NCBI RefSeq assembly: GCF_014698835.1
Contig: NZ_JACJTU010000024.1
Location: 1 to 64,000, forward strand
Length of the DNA: 64,000 nt
Direction of reading: 5' to 3'
Source: Nostoc paludosum FACHB-159
GTDB lineage: Bacteria > Cyanobacteriota > Cyanobacteriia > Cyanobacteriales > Nostocaceae
Under the pieces are notes generated by a model, which saw nothing but the letters and a program-made list of their open reading frames with translations, was not told the origin of the DNA and did not search any database. This document shows positions 7,937-16,770 of the stretch, piece after piece (position 1 is the stretch's first letter; each line of letters begins with the position of its first letter). Position numbers and translations under genes: made by a program.

Positions 7937-10603
7937 TTAACCTTCTGCTGCTTTTTTCTTCGTCGCTGTCGTCGATGACTTCGCAGTTGACTTAGAGGCA
8001 GTTGACTTAGATTTAGAAGTTGTAGATTTAGTGGTTTTGCGAGTGGATTTTGCTGTGGAAGCTTTAGCTGCCAACAATTCCAAGGCCGTAGCTAGTGTTA
8101 TATTTTCTACCGATTCACCCTCTGGGATACTAGCATTAGTTTTGCCGTGCTTGATGTAAGGGCCATAGGGGCCATCGTAGATATTGACTGGTTCCTCGTC
8201 TTCTGGATGTATACCCAATTCACGTAAAGCTGCCTTGGACTTGCTGTTGGTGGAACTGCGTCCCTTTTTTGGCTCTGATAGCAATTCCAAAGCACGTTCT
8301 AGGGTAATTGTCAATACATTATCAGCAGCTTTGAGGGAGCGGTAATCTTTTCCTTCCTTACCCTGGTCGTGAACGATATAGGGGCCAAAGCGTCCCAAAC
8401 TTGCTTGGATTTTGCTACCAGTGACTGGATGAGTTCCTAATGTCCGGGGTAACGCCAACAGACCAACAGCCATTTCCAGGGTAACGTTTTCTGGGGTGAT
8501 GCCTTTGGGTAGAGAGGCTTGTTTCGGTTTGGGGTTTTCTTCGGACTTGTCACCTAATTGGACATAAGGACCATAGGCGCCAATTTTCACATAAATTGGT
8601 TCGCCAGTTTCGGGATGGCGTCCTACCTGGTCAGGGCCTGTGGTTTTTTGCCGCAATAACACTTCTACCTGTTTGGGGTCGAGGTCAGCTGGCGTCAAGT
8701 CTTTAGGAATTGAGGCGGTGACAACACCGTCACCATTTTCAACTTCAATGTAAGGGCCATATTTACCAATACGGACTTTGGCTGCCAAATTTTCCAGTTC
8801 TACAGTTCTGGCTTTGGTGGCATCAATTTGGCTTTCCTGTTCCTTGACTAAGGTTTCCAGACCTTTGTCTCCCAAATAGAATTGCTGGAGGTAAGGTAGC
8901 CATTTAGCTTCACCTGTGGCGATGTCGTCGAGGGTTTGCTCCATTTTTGAGGTAAAGCTGGGATCGACGATATCGGGGAAATGTTTTTCCAGCAAGTCGG
9001 TGACGGCGAAAGCAGTGAAGGTGGGTATAAGGGCGTTATTTACCAGTTGGGCATAACCCTTGTCGATGATGGTGCCAATGATGCTGGCATAGGTACTGGG
9101 ACGACCGATACCTTCGCTTTCTAGGGTTTTTACTAAAGTCGCTTCCGTGTACCTAGCGGGGGGTTGAGTTTCGTGACCAACTGCTTCGAGTTCGGTACAA
9201 TTGGGGCGATCGCCTACTTTGAGACTAGGTAAAATTACTTCTTGGTCTTCCAGCGCTGCTTCTGGGTCATCTGAACCTTCAACGTAAGCGCGTAAATATC
9301 CCGGAAATTCAATGCGCTTGCCAGAAGAACGAAAACCAGCGTCTTCGACTTGCAGTTGTACGGAAATTTGGGTTTGCCGAGAGTCAGCCATTTGGCAAGC
9401 CACAGTACGTTTCCAAATCAAATCGTAGACAGCAAGTTCCCGACCGCCCAAACCTGTTTCTTGGGGCGTGCGGAAAGTACTACCTGCTGGACGAATTGCT
9501 TCGTGCGCCTCTTGTGCGCCTTTGGATTTGGTGGTGTATTGTCGGGGTTGGGGGCTGAGATATTGTTGACCGTAGAGTTTTTCTACACAACTTCTAGCAG
9601 CTGCGATCGCCTGATCTGACAAATGCACCGAATCTGTCCGCATATAGGTAATATACCCCTGTTCGTACAAATTCTGGGCAATTCGCATCGTATCGCGGGC
9701 TGAAAGGCGCAGTTTCCGGTTAGATTCTTGTTGCAGCGTTGAGGTAGTAAACGGTGGTGCGGGTTTGCGCGTCACTGGACGTTCTTCAATGTCGGTGACA
9801 TTCCAAGTTTTTCCAGTCAGGCGTTCCTTGAGTGCTACAGCTTGTTCTTCGTTGAGCAACAAGACATTGCGACCTGCGACAATTTGTCCAGTTGCAGCGT
9901 CAAAATCGCCGCCATTCGCTATTTTGGTTCCTCCCAGCGCCACTAACTGGGCAGCAAAGGAAGTTTTGTCCTTTTCTAAACTAGCCTTCAAATCCCAGTA
10001 AGTACCTTCGTGGAAAGCGCGGCGCTGGCGTTCCTTAGTGACCAAAAGTCGTACCGCTACAGACTGCACCCGCCCAGCAGATAATCCCCAGGCGATTTTT
10101 TTCCATAGCAGCGGAGACAAAGTATAACCCACCAATCGGTCTAAAATCCGTCGCGTTTCTTGGGCGCGAACCAACTGCTCATCGATATTGCGGCAGTTCT
10201 TCAACGCTTTTTTGATCGCATCTTGGGTAATTTCGTGAAACACCATCCGCTTAGTTGGGACTTTCGGCTTTAGCAATTGGTATAAATGCCAACTAATGCT
10301 TTCACCTTCCCGGTCTTCATCCGTTGCCAGAATCAGTTCATCTACATCCTTGAGCGCATCTTTGAGCTGGGTGACAATTTTCTTTTTGTCTTTCGGGACA
10401 ACATATACCGGTTCAAAGTCGGCGTCCACATTTACCCCTAACTGCGCCCATTTTTCTCCTTTTACGGCCGCGGGAATTTCACTAGCCGACTGCGGTAAGT
10501 CACGCACATGACCCATAGACGCCTCTACCTTATAGCCTGATGGCAAGTAGTTACGAATGGTACGAGCTTTGGTTGGAGATTCGACGATGACGAGAGTTGA
10601 CAT
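7937..10603 (-). CDS. topA: DNA topoisomerase I
   Basis: This is an 888-residue type IA topoisomerase that relaxes negative supercoils. The Toprim domain (1-115) has IVESPTKA and the metal-binding DEDREGE at about 96-102. The catalytic tyrosine lies in YITYMRTDS near residue 321. After about residue 620 the zinc fingers of the E. coli enzyme are absent; instead there are four repeats with a GPYI/GPYV core (KYGPYI, AYGPYV, RFGPYI, PYGPYI), the pattern of cyanobacterial and actinobacterial TopA. The last 40 residues are a Lys/Ser/Thr-rich tail likely to bind DNA. The ATG at 10603 is clear. Confidence 0.97.
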   Translation of the reverse strand: MSTLVIVESPTKARTIRNYLPSGYKVEASMGHVRDLPQSASEIPAAVKGEKWAQLGVNVDADFEPVYVVPKDKKKIVTQLKDALKDVDELILATDEDREGESISWHLYQLLKPKVPTKRMVFHEITQDAIKKALKNCRNIDEQLVRAQETRRILDRLVGYTLSPLLWKKIAWGLSAGRVQSVAVRLLVTKERQRRAFHEGTYWDLKASLEKDKTSFAAQLVALGGTKIANGGDFDAATGQIVAGRNVLLLNEEQAVALKERLTGKTWNVTDIEERPVTRKPAPPFTTSTLQQESNRKLRLSARDTMRIAQNLYEQGYITYMRTDSVHLSDQAIAAARSCVEKLYGQQYLSPQPRQYTTKSKGAQEAHEAIRPAGSTFRTPQETGLGGRELAVYDLIWKRTVACQMADSRQTQISVQLQVEDAGFRSSGKRIEFPGYLRAYVEGSDDPEAALEDQEVILPSLKVGDRPNCTELEAVGHETQPPARYTEATLVKTLESEGIGRPSTYASIIGTIIDKGYAQLVNNALIPTFTAFAVTDLLEKHFPDIVDPSFTSKMEQTLDDIATGEAKWLPYLQQFYLGDKGLETLVKEQESQIDATKARTVELENLAAKVRIGKYGPYIEVENGDGVVTASIPKDLTPADLDPKQVEVLLRQKTTGPDQVGRHPETGEPIYVKIGAYGPYVQLGDKSEENPKPKQASLPKGITPENVTLEMAVGLLALPRTLGTHPVTGSKIQASLGRFGPYIVHDQGKEGKDYRSLKAADNVLTITLERALELLSEPKKGRSSTNSKSKAALRELGIHPEDEEPVNIYDGPYGPYIKHGKTNASIPEGESVENITLATALELLAAKASTAKSTRKTTKSTTSKSKSTASKSTAKSSTTATKKKAAEG

Positions 10604-11044
10604 GGAAATTTCAAAAAAAAGAATAGCTGCTAAGCTAAACAGTCAAATTGAGGTAATTTTTGCAAATTGTCAAGATAAAACGTCACGCTTAGGGCGGTGA
10701 TTTAATCCTCACACAAACTGCCTGCTTGGGAGAAAATCCGCCCTAAGTTAAGGCGTAGTCCTTCCCAGAGTATAAGAGAGGCGAAAGCTGGATGTGAATT
10801 TCCAGCTATTTCAATCTTTAACTTATCTAGCGCATAATTGGCGAGTACAGTTTTGAAAATACTCCGCAAGTGGAATAAGGAAGTAGGAAGACTTGTACTG
10901 AGCAAAGCCGAAGTATGGAGATACCCAGGGACGCGCAAAGGTGCAGAATAACTAATGCCCCATAACCAAAGGTGGTGCCAAAATTAAATCAAACTTGAGA
11001 GCAAAAGTGAAGTGCGTTTATACCTATGCCAGAAAAGCAAAACT
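10604..11044. other. Intergenic region with a 10-bp inverted repeat
   Basis: No firm gene. CTTAGGGCGG (10688-10697) and CCGCCCTAAG (10738-10747) form a perfect 10-bp inverted repeat 40 bases apart. It overlaps a doubtful 78-codon minus-strand frame (10702-10938) that was not accepted. The topA promoter should lie near 10604-10680. Confidence 0.35.
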
Positions 11045-11248
11045 ATGCGACCAATTCGTCAAGGTGATGTCATTTTATTGCTTGTGGAGCAGGTTGAAGG
11101 ATAAAAAATACCTTACTTAACTTTGGCAAAAGGCGGAGCTACAGGTCATAAACATCGGATTACTGAGGGGAATGCAGAATTATCCGATAAAGATAGCACG
11201 CTCTATTTGCGTGTATTTTCAGAGTCAGCATTGTTAGCTATTCGTTGA
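11045..11248 (+). pseudogene. Decayed small gene (QGDV...TGHKHR protein) with an in-frame stop
   Basis: Frame from ATG 11045 reads MRPIRQGDVILLLVEQVEG, then TAA at 11102-11104, then continues in the same frame KIPYLTLAKGGATGHKHRIT and TLYLRVFSESALLAIR to a TGA at 11246-11248. The GDV and TGHKHR blocks on either side of the stop look like one small protein of a type found in cyanobacterial genomes. A single base change in a Lys or Glu codon would explain the first stop, and the normal C-terminus is missing after the second. It is probably dead. A different open frame follows to the TAA at 11389-11391 and cannot be assigned. Confidence 0.6.
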
Positions 11249-11576
11249 CGTTATCCCCATCTGGTACAGCACAACCACAAGCTGTCTTTAAACCAGAAGA
11301 GATACAGACTGGAGTTGCGATCGCCAACAAAGTTTACGTTAATGGACTACTAGTTGAAGAAGAAACAGAAGTTATTAATGACCTGGAATAAATAATTGTA
11401 TCAATTTATTTAGTGAAATTATTAAATTTTTCGGAAGTATTTTGAGTGCTGAAGTTTGGGTATTGCTGGAATCCTAAGTATTATTGATAATCAAAAAATT
11501 ATCTTGAGGTATCTATAATAATCACTTAGTCAACACAAAAACATCTGTTTGTAAGGGCGATCGCTTAAAGCCACAA

Positions 11577-12272
11577 TCATTGTTTAGCAAAAGCCAAGTC
11601 ACTTTCAATTAACTTCGCACCTGTTAGATTAGCCCCGCTCAAATTACAGAGGTGAAAATTTGCCCCTCTTAAATCTGCTAGTGCTAAATTAGCTCCTGTT
11701 AAATCTGCACCAGTTAGATTAACTTCAGTTAAGTTAGCGCTGCTTAGATTAGCTCCTCTGAGTGAAGCTTGTTGTAAGTCTGCCTGACTTAGGTTTGTCC
11801 TCATTAGGTATGCCTTATTTAAGTCAGTTCCACTTAAATTAGCTTGACTGAGGTCTGCCGCTGTTAAATCAGCTTTACTGAGATTAGCTTGACTTAAATC
11901 TACCCAACTTAACTTTGCATAACTTAGGTTAATTTCACTCAGTTTCACCGATGTAAGTACTGCACACCTCAAATTAGCATTAACAAAATATCTTTCTCCT
12001 ATTGCATAACGGCGTAAAATTTCATCAGTTGTTAGTCTGTGTAAAACAGCTTTTGAAGCGCCTTGATAACACCATGTAGCTTCTAAGAGTTTAGCAGCAG
12101 TGTTAACAGCTACCTCATCACATGTAGTCACAATCACGCCATTGCAGCCATCCCACTGAGCGTTAAGCATAAGGGCAATGTCACTAGCGGCAGCAATTGA
12201 ATCAAATAGTAAAACAGAGCTTTTTTGCGGTTTTAACCAGTTCTTTAAAACAGTCGAGATAATATTTTTCAT
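11577..12272 (-). CDS. Pentapeptide-repeat protein
   Basis: About 231 residues. After an N-terminal region of about 100 residues (MKNIISTVLKNWLKPQ and on) without repeats, the C-terminal 120 residues are almost uninterrupted A(N/D)LSx pentapeptides, such as ANLSKADLTAADLSQANLSG. These fold as a right-handed quadrilateral beta helix. The function of this family in cyanobacteria is mostly unknown. The ATG at 12272 is preferred to a GTG at 12344, because the extra 24 residues look like a random hydrophobic extension. The gene is followed closely by other minus-strand small genes but has its own spacing of more than 100 bases. Confidence 0.85.
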   Translation of the reverse strand: MKNIISTVLKNWLKPQKSSVLLFDSIAAASDIALMLNAQWDGCNGVIVTTCDEVAVNTAAKLLEATWCYQGASKAVLHRLTTDEILRRYAIGERYFVNANLRCAVLTSVKLSEINLSYAKLSWVDLSQANLSKADLTAADLSQANLSGTDLNKAYLMRTNLSQADLQQASLRGANLSSANLTEVNLTGADLTGANLALADLRGANFHLCNLSGANLTGAKLIESDLAFAKQ

Positions 12273-12399
12273 ATCTAAAACCTGGGTGCTAGTTTGTGAC
12301 AGAGCGCTGCACAAAGACACAATGATGCAGCCGATGTACAGCACACAGTCACAAAATATTTCAATCAGCTTAAGTAGAAATGTCTGCTAGAACTAAGTT

Positions 12400-12582
12400 C
12401 TATGCAACTCTATCAGAACGTTCTATTTGCTGGCGAATGGTATCAATAGAAGCATTAATACCAGCCAGCTTGGACTCTAAATCATCTCGCATCCAAATCA
12501 AGAATTTTAATTTCCGTTCTAAGCTAGCTTTGTGCGAAATGGGTTCGCTTCCATAACAGGTATTACCCCAAAAAGGAAACAT
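12400..12582 (-). CDS. Small conserved-looking protein, 60 residues
   Basis: MFPFWGNTCYGSEPISHKAS, followed by a helical Arg/Lys/Asp-rich half (FLIWMRDDLESKLAGINASI and on) likely to form a coiled coil. GAGGT lies five bases before the ATG, which supports translation. No domain is recognised and there is no membrane segment. The gene is isolated between the SLH protein and the pentapeptide protein. Confidence 0.55.
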   Translation of the reverse strand: MFPFWGNTCYGSEPISHKASLERKLKFLIWMRDDLESKLAGINASIDTIRQQIERSDRVA

Positions 12583-12732
12583 AATTTACCTCTGTATTTA
12601 GCTTTTGTAAGAGTGCAATATAATATCGCACCATTATATTTTGACTAATAAAAATCAGACTGGTGTGTGTGACAACCGACCATTTTTGTACGGGCTTAAC
12701 GAATGCTTGATAAACCAACTACTGTCAAATGC

Positions 12733-13104
12733 TTATTTTGTCGCAGGTAGGGTATCAACTCGCTGGTTGAGTTCTCGAATTTGTTGGTTTAATTCCCTCT
12801 GTCGTTTGAGCAAAATTTCCAAATCTTGCTTCGTTGCTAAATCAGCCCTAGCCGGAATAACTTGATTTAGCTGATTTAGGCATCTATTCAAGCCAGCTGC
12901 AAATTCATAGCGCGTAACTGGGCGTGAACCGCCATATGTGTCATCGGGATACCCAGATAAGCAACCTGTCTGGGGAACTGTGTTGCGCCCGTCGCTTGGT
13001 GTTTGTGACAAAGTTTTTGATGGATAGAAAATAATTGTTGCCAGTGCCAAGGTCGTTGTAAGGGTGGCAAATGGAAGCAAGCCAATTGATGACATCTTAA
13101 ACAT
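12733..13104 (-). CDS. Small secreted protein with a partial SLH-type domain
   Basis: This 123-residue protein has an N-terminal signal-like helix (LLPFATLTTTLALATIIF). It is followed by GYPDDTYGGSRPVTRYEFA, typical of an S-layer homology motif, and a coiled-coil C-terminus (LEILLKRQRELNQQIRELNQRV). The same SLH-plus-coiled-coil order opens cyanobacterial outer-membrane porins of the SomA/B family, but here the beta-barrel is absent. It may be a stand-alone periplasmic linker that binds pyruvylated peptidoglycan, or a shortened porin copy. The start is the ATG at 13104. Confidence 0.7.
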   Translation of the reverse strand: MFKMSSIGLLPFATLTTTLALATIIFYPSKTLSQTPSDGRNTVPQTGCLSGYPDDTYGGSRPVTRYEFAAGLNRCLNQLNQVIPARADLATKQDLEILLKRQRELNQQIRELNQRVDTLPATK

Positions 13105-13436
13105 TGGTCGCAGCTACAAGGCATTTACTCTTTCACCTTATCAAATTAATATTTGGCTTTCAAACTTTAGCTTAATTCTTAAAATAGAGGCGCACAGGTA
13201 ATGATAAATGCCTATGCAGCAATTACAAGCAATGGATTTATCAGCCTTTAGTATTAGACGTACTAGAAGGTTTTTATCAATTTATTGTCCATTGGAATTA
13301 GGATATTTCATCATTAGAAGTAAAAACAATTCATTCTTATGGGTATTCAGAATTGGTTCTGGTGGGAGAGTGAATATCGATGTTGGGATTGTTATTGTGT
13401 ATTTGTCAGTGAAAAACGTTTATCAAGTAAACAACA

Positions 13437-13709
13437 ATGAATATTCTTGCTTGGATTGTTTTAGGTTTAATTGCTGGTGCTATTGCGAAGGCCATCTATC
13501 CTGGTCATCAAGGCGGCGGAATCTTAGGAACAATATTATTAGGAATTATTGGTGCTTTCGTTGGTGGCAGTCTGGGCGTATTCTTCAGTACAGGAACCTT
13601 GGCTCTAGCGGCTCCAACTCTCAGCTTAACCGGGGTTTTAGTAGCAGTTCTTGGTGCGATTGTCGCAGTTTTCTTGTGGAACTTGCTAACTCGCCGTAGT
13701 GCAGTCTAA
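13437..13709 (+). CDS. GlsB/YeaQ/YmgE-family stress-response membrane protein
   Basis: A 90-residue protein of three hydrophobic helices. It has the family pattern MNILAWIVLGLIAGAIAKAI, then PGHQGGGILGTILLGIIGAFVGG. Members are small inner-membrane proteins formerly called transglycosylase-associated, often induced by stress. The ATG at 13437 begins the first membrane helix. A strong plus-strand terminator follows at 13881. Function beyond the family label is unknown. Confidence 0.85.
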   Translation: MNILAWIVLGLIAGAIAKAIYPGHQGGGILGTILLGIIGAFVGGSLGVFFSTGTLALAAPTLSLTGVLVAVLGAIVAVFLWNLLTRRSAV

Positions 13710-14127
13710 GGAATTAAATTGTAATTAATTAATAGTAAAAATCAGGGAATTGATAGCAGGTAACAGGTAAGAGGTAATAACCTTAAAAGTCTGTTAGTGT
13801 CGGCGTTACGTATCACTTATGTCCTAATCTAGCTGGCGACTGCTATAACTATATTTTCTCCCTGAATTAAATTAAAAGAGTAGCGCTTACCTCTAGTTGA
13901 GTAAGCGCTATTATTATTTTGAGAAATTGATTGTCTTAGGATATTGATGGCTGGTTTTTCGATCCAGTAATATAGCAGGAGGCAGGAGATAGAAGGCAGG
14001 AGGTAAAAGTCTTACTATGTCTGGCATTCAAGTTTTTAAAATGTCCTAACCTATGTAACTACCGCTATATATCGCTGTGAAGGTAAATTTTTCGATATGA
14101 ACTTTGATATCGGAGTTTAATAAATTG
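13710..14127. other. Intergenic region with terminator and dispersed repeats
   Basis: Contains the 13881 terminator and two related stretches (about 13780-13850 and 13975-14060) with GGAGGTAAAAGTC-like and ATGTCCTAA-like words typical of cyanobacterial dispersed repeats. No gene seen. Confidence 0.45.
13881..13920 (+). terminator. Terminator after the GlsB-family gene
   Basis: TAGCGCTTAC (13881-13890) and GTAAGCGCTA (13901-13910) form a perfect 10-bp stem, followed by a T-rich run TTATTATTTT. The orientation fits the gene ending at 13709. Confidence 0.7.
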
Positions 14128-15201
14128 TTACTTACGTTTGACTGGGATTCCCCAAATCTTGATTTTTTGATCGAATCCACCACTGGCTAATATTCGCCCA
14201 TTTGGGCTAAAAGCGATCGCACTTACCCAGTCTGTATGTCCACTTAATGTATTTATTAACTCACCTGAAGTGAGATTCCACAACTTAATGCCATCTCTGC
14301 CAGCACTAGCAAGGGTTTGTCCGTCTGGGTTAATGGCGATCGCGTTTACCCAATTATTATGTCCTGTAAGGGTGCGGAATAATTCTCCAGTATTAACATT
14401 CCACACTTTAATGGTGCGATCGCGGCTAGCACTAACTAATGTTTGTCCGTCCGGTGTAAAGGCCACGGCAGTCACAGAATTAGTATGAGCTACTGATTCA
14501 CTGATTAATTTACCACTACTCAAACTCCATAGCTTAATCACACCTTTATCGTCGCCACTAGCCAAAGTTTGCCCATCAGGACTAATAGCCACCGTATAAA
14601 TCAAATTGTTAAAGCGTACTAAACTACCAAGGGGGCGCTGCTGTAACAAATCCCACAAGCGAATCCCATCTAAAGCGCCACTAATTAAAACTTTACTATC
14701 TGGAGATACGGCTAAAGATAATACGTTACTGGTATGTCCGACAAAAGAACGGCTAAAGCTAAATTTAAAATTTTTCAGATTCCAGAGGTTAATCGTGTTG
14801 TCAGTACTACAGCTAACGAGAGTTCGACCATCTGGCGACATTACTAAAGATTCGACGGCAGTTTTGTGTGCTTTGCTAACATTCCCCAACTTTTTGCCGT
14901 TTGCTGGATTCCAAAGGCGAATTATACCTTCGTTTTCCGCACCTCCACTGATGAGAATTCTGTTATCTGGAGTAAAGGCTAGAGATTTAACAGTTCCGGT
15001 ATGTCCTTTGAGGGTGTAAAGTAGCTGGAAATTTGCAAAGTTACTTGTAGTTTCGGAGTTTGGTGCAAATTCAATGGCAGCATCGGCCTGATGATTATAA
15101 AACCCTTCCCAAGTCGTTACTGGAAGGGCAACAGCCACCATAAATCCCAGGATAATATACCAACGCCGGGAATTACCCCCACCTCTTCCCTCACTCCTCA
15201 C
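14128..15201 (-). CDS. WD40-repeat beta-propeller protein with N-terminal membrane anchor
   Basis: 357 residues. A short Arg/Gly-rich start is followed by one hydrophobic segment (WYIILGFMVAVALPVTTW), a signal anchor or cleaved signal. From about residue 60 to the end there are seven WD40 repeats, each of the form GHxxxVxxLAxSPDGxxLxSGxxDxxIxLW, so the protein should close as a single seven-bladed propeller facing the periplasm or lumen. WD40 propellers are protein-interaction platforms; the partner is unknown. The start is a GTG at 15201. The gene is preceded by a small membrane-protein gene on the same strand with about 150 bases between. Confidence 0.88.
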   Translation of the reverse strand: MRSEGRGGGNSRRWYIILGFMVAVALPVTTWEGFYNHQADAAIEFAPNSETTSNFANFQLLYTLKGHTGTVKSLAFTPDNRILISGGAENEGIIRLWNPANGKKLGNVSKAHKTAVESLVMSPDGRTLVSCSTDNTINLWNLKNFKFSFSRSFVGHTSNVLSLAVSPDSKVLISGALDGIRLWDLLQQRPLGSLVRFNNLIYTVAISPDGQTLASGDDKGVIKLWSLSSGKLISESVAHTNSVTAVAFTPDGQTLVSASRDRTIKVWNVNTGELFRTLTGHNNWVNAIAINPDGQTLASAGRDGIKLWNLTSGELINTLSGHTDWVSAIAFSPNGRILASGGFDQKIKIWGIPVKRK

Positions 15202-15351
15202 TATTTTTCCTCACTTTTTGTGATAGGTATAAAAAAACATATACAAACAAATTTTCTAGAGTTATGAATTATCACCCATAACTCTTGGAAAGACTTGGGT
15301 TAATTGCGTCTCTCTCAAGACGCGATTAATCGCGTTTCTACTTAGTATTCC

Positions 15352-15645
15352 CTAAAGAGGTGGTTTTTTCTTAGAAACACTTAGCATTGGTAAAGGTGGA
15401 CTAGAGGAACGAGAGGGTAAGTAATGTTGTACTATAGGCTCCTCTGGTAGAGGACGACGCTGCTGGATACGCCACAACTTTAAGCCTAGCGCTATCCCCG
15501 CCGTTCCCAAACCAAAAGCAAACAACGACCAGCTATCATCCAATCCGCCAATCAGGGCATCTACCAGTCCCATCGTAATCAATATAGTGATTAGTGGTTC
15601 TTTGCGGTAGGTTGATTTCAAAAAACGAGGTAATACAGCATTCAT
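15352..15645 (-). CDS. Small two-helix membrane protein
   Basis: 97 residues from the ATG at 15645. Two predicted membrane helices (LITILITMGLVDALIGGL and SLFAFGLGTAGIALGLKLW) are followed by a Pro/Ser-rich cytosolic tail. The pattern resembles conserved hypothetical cyanobacterial membrane proteins, but no function is known. One copy of the GACGCGAT palindrome family lies just downstream at about 15319-15338. Confidence 0.65.
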   Translation of the reverse strand: MNAVLPRFLKSTYRKEPLITILITMGLVDALIGGLDDSWSLFAFGLGTAGIALGLKLWRIQQRRPLPEEPIVQHYLPSRSSSPPLPMLSVSKKKPPL

Positions 15646-16091
15646 CACAGGTTGATTGGTTCCAGTTCACCTTTTGTGTATATTATTGACCAAGAATACC
15701 TCACCCATATTTTGCCTTTTTCATCGAAGGCATAAACTAATTAAATTATGACTTTCTTGAGTAGGGGAGGAGTCTACTCATTAAGCTTCTTACATGTGCT
15801 AGTCGCAAGTTTCAGATATTGCAGTCAGTAATAGGTTTTTGGATTCCTCTCTTGGTTACATTCTACGGCAACAATTTACAAATAAATCTAATAAAAGTAT
15901 TGAGGGCGAGGTGTTTCGCTATCAATCTTGAAAGTCAAAACCAACTGGTTATTCCAGCTGGTTGAAACTCCTCTAAATACTAGCTTACAATTTGTGTGCT
16001 TGTTGGTGGGACTACTTCACACACCCCTTGTATATAGAGACGTTGCAATGCAATGTCTCTACGGTTAAAAGTTGTGTGCTTTTTGGTGGCA
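15646..16091. other. Intergenic region downstream of the Hlip gene
   Basis: Contains a minus-strand terminator (15939-15963) and a 25-bp imperfect palindrome AGAGACGTTGCAATGCAATG... at 16036-16060. There is a partial duplication: the phrase TGTGTGCTT.TTGGTGG.ACTACTTC occurs near 15990-16015 and again at the end of the Hlip gene near 16073-16100. No further gene seen. Confidence 0.45.
15937..15963 (-). terminator. Terminator for the Hlip transcript
   Basis: AACCAACTGG (15939-15948) pairs with CCAGCTGGTT (15954-15963), a 10-bp stem with one wobble. On the minus strand it is followed by TTTTG. It lies about 130 bases after the Hlip stop codon. Confidence 0.5.
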
Positions 16092-16262
16092 CTACTTCAA
16101 ACCCAGCCATGATAGCACCCCTTGATTGGTGACGTATTCAATCACCAACATCAAGGCAAAGCCAATCATTGCAGCTCGACCATTCAACCGCTCAGCATAT
16201 TCGTTAAAGCCAAATTTCGGCTCTTCTAGTTTAGGTGTAATTGTCGGTTGTGGTTGTGTCAT
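16092..16262 (-). CDS. High-light-inducible protein (Hlip), one-helix LHC-like
   Basis: 56 residues starting MTQPQPTITPKLEEPKFGF, with the diagnostic chlorophyll-binding helix ERLNGRAAMIGFALMLVIE (ExxNGRxAMxGF). One-helix Hlips lie in the thylakoid membrane, bind chlorophyll and carotenoid as dimers, and protect photosystem assembly under high light. The ATG at 16262 has GAGG about ten bases upstream. The end, TNQGVLSWLGLK, is the normal Hlip C-terminus. Another possible small frame ends three bases before the start codon. Confidence 0.92.
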   Translation of the reverse strand: MTQPQPTITPKLEEPKFGFNEYAERLNGRAAMIGFALMLVIEYVTNQGVLSWLGLK

Positions 16263-16265
16263 TTT

Positions 16266-16502
16266 TTAGAAACCTCTTTTCGGCAAACGGGACTTAATAT
16301 CAGACTTGATGGTATTGGTTGGGTAAGGAGTAATGCCATATCCGGTTGAAGATTTGTCATTAGAATTGATACAGGGACGCTTTGACGCAAAGATGTACAG
16401 AGATTTTAATGATAGTGATTCCCCGGACTTGGCATCAAAGGTAAAGGAATTAAGTTTTTCCTTAGCCTTTAGCTTATTTTGGCAGTTGACGGGCGATCGC
16501 AA
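16266..16502 (-). CDS. Possible small gene upstream of the Hlip gene
   Basis: A 78-codon frame that must start at a TTG (16502) or an internal non-ATG codon. Its end, GYGITPYPTNTIKSDIKSRL, looks protein-like, and its stop lies three bases before the Hlip ATG, which would give translational coupling. Against it: no ATG, no clear ribosome site, no recognised domain. Confidence 0.25.
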   Translation of the reverse strand: MRSPVNCQNKLKAKEKLNSFTFDAKSGESLSLKSLYIFASKRPCINSNDKSSTGYGITPYPTNTIKSDIKSRLPKRGF

Positions 16503-16770
16503 TGCTTAAATGCCAAGATTAGGTGACAATTCAGCCAGAGCTTCCTAGAAGGGAGCTTGCAACCGCCTTTTTAACAAATTGTTATTATTCTTTATATATT
16601 GTATAAATACTGAAGCAATAGTCAAGAGTAAGAGTTTGCAACCATTTCGATTAAATTGACAGCCTCAAGACTGAGAATCGCTATTTCTAATACAGCTATC
16701 TCCAATAGATCGGTAGCAAGCTTGAGATTGGCAGGCTACAGTTAAACAAAAAAATTATCAGAGGCGATAT

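Noticed and set aside
10702..10938. 78-codon minus-strand frame near topA
   Set aside because: It spans an inverted repeat and repeat-like words, lacks a ribosome site and recognisable domain. The end looks slightly protein-like, so a transposase remnant is possible but unsupported.
13208..13699. 163-codon plus-strand frame over the GlsB-family gene
   Set aside because: It is an alternate frame of the real 90-residue gene with many Cys, Ser and Arg and no motif.
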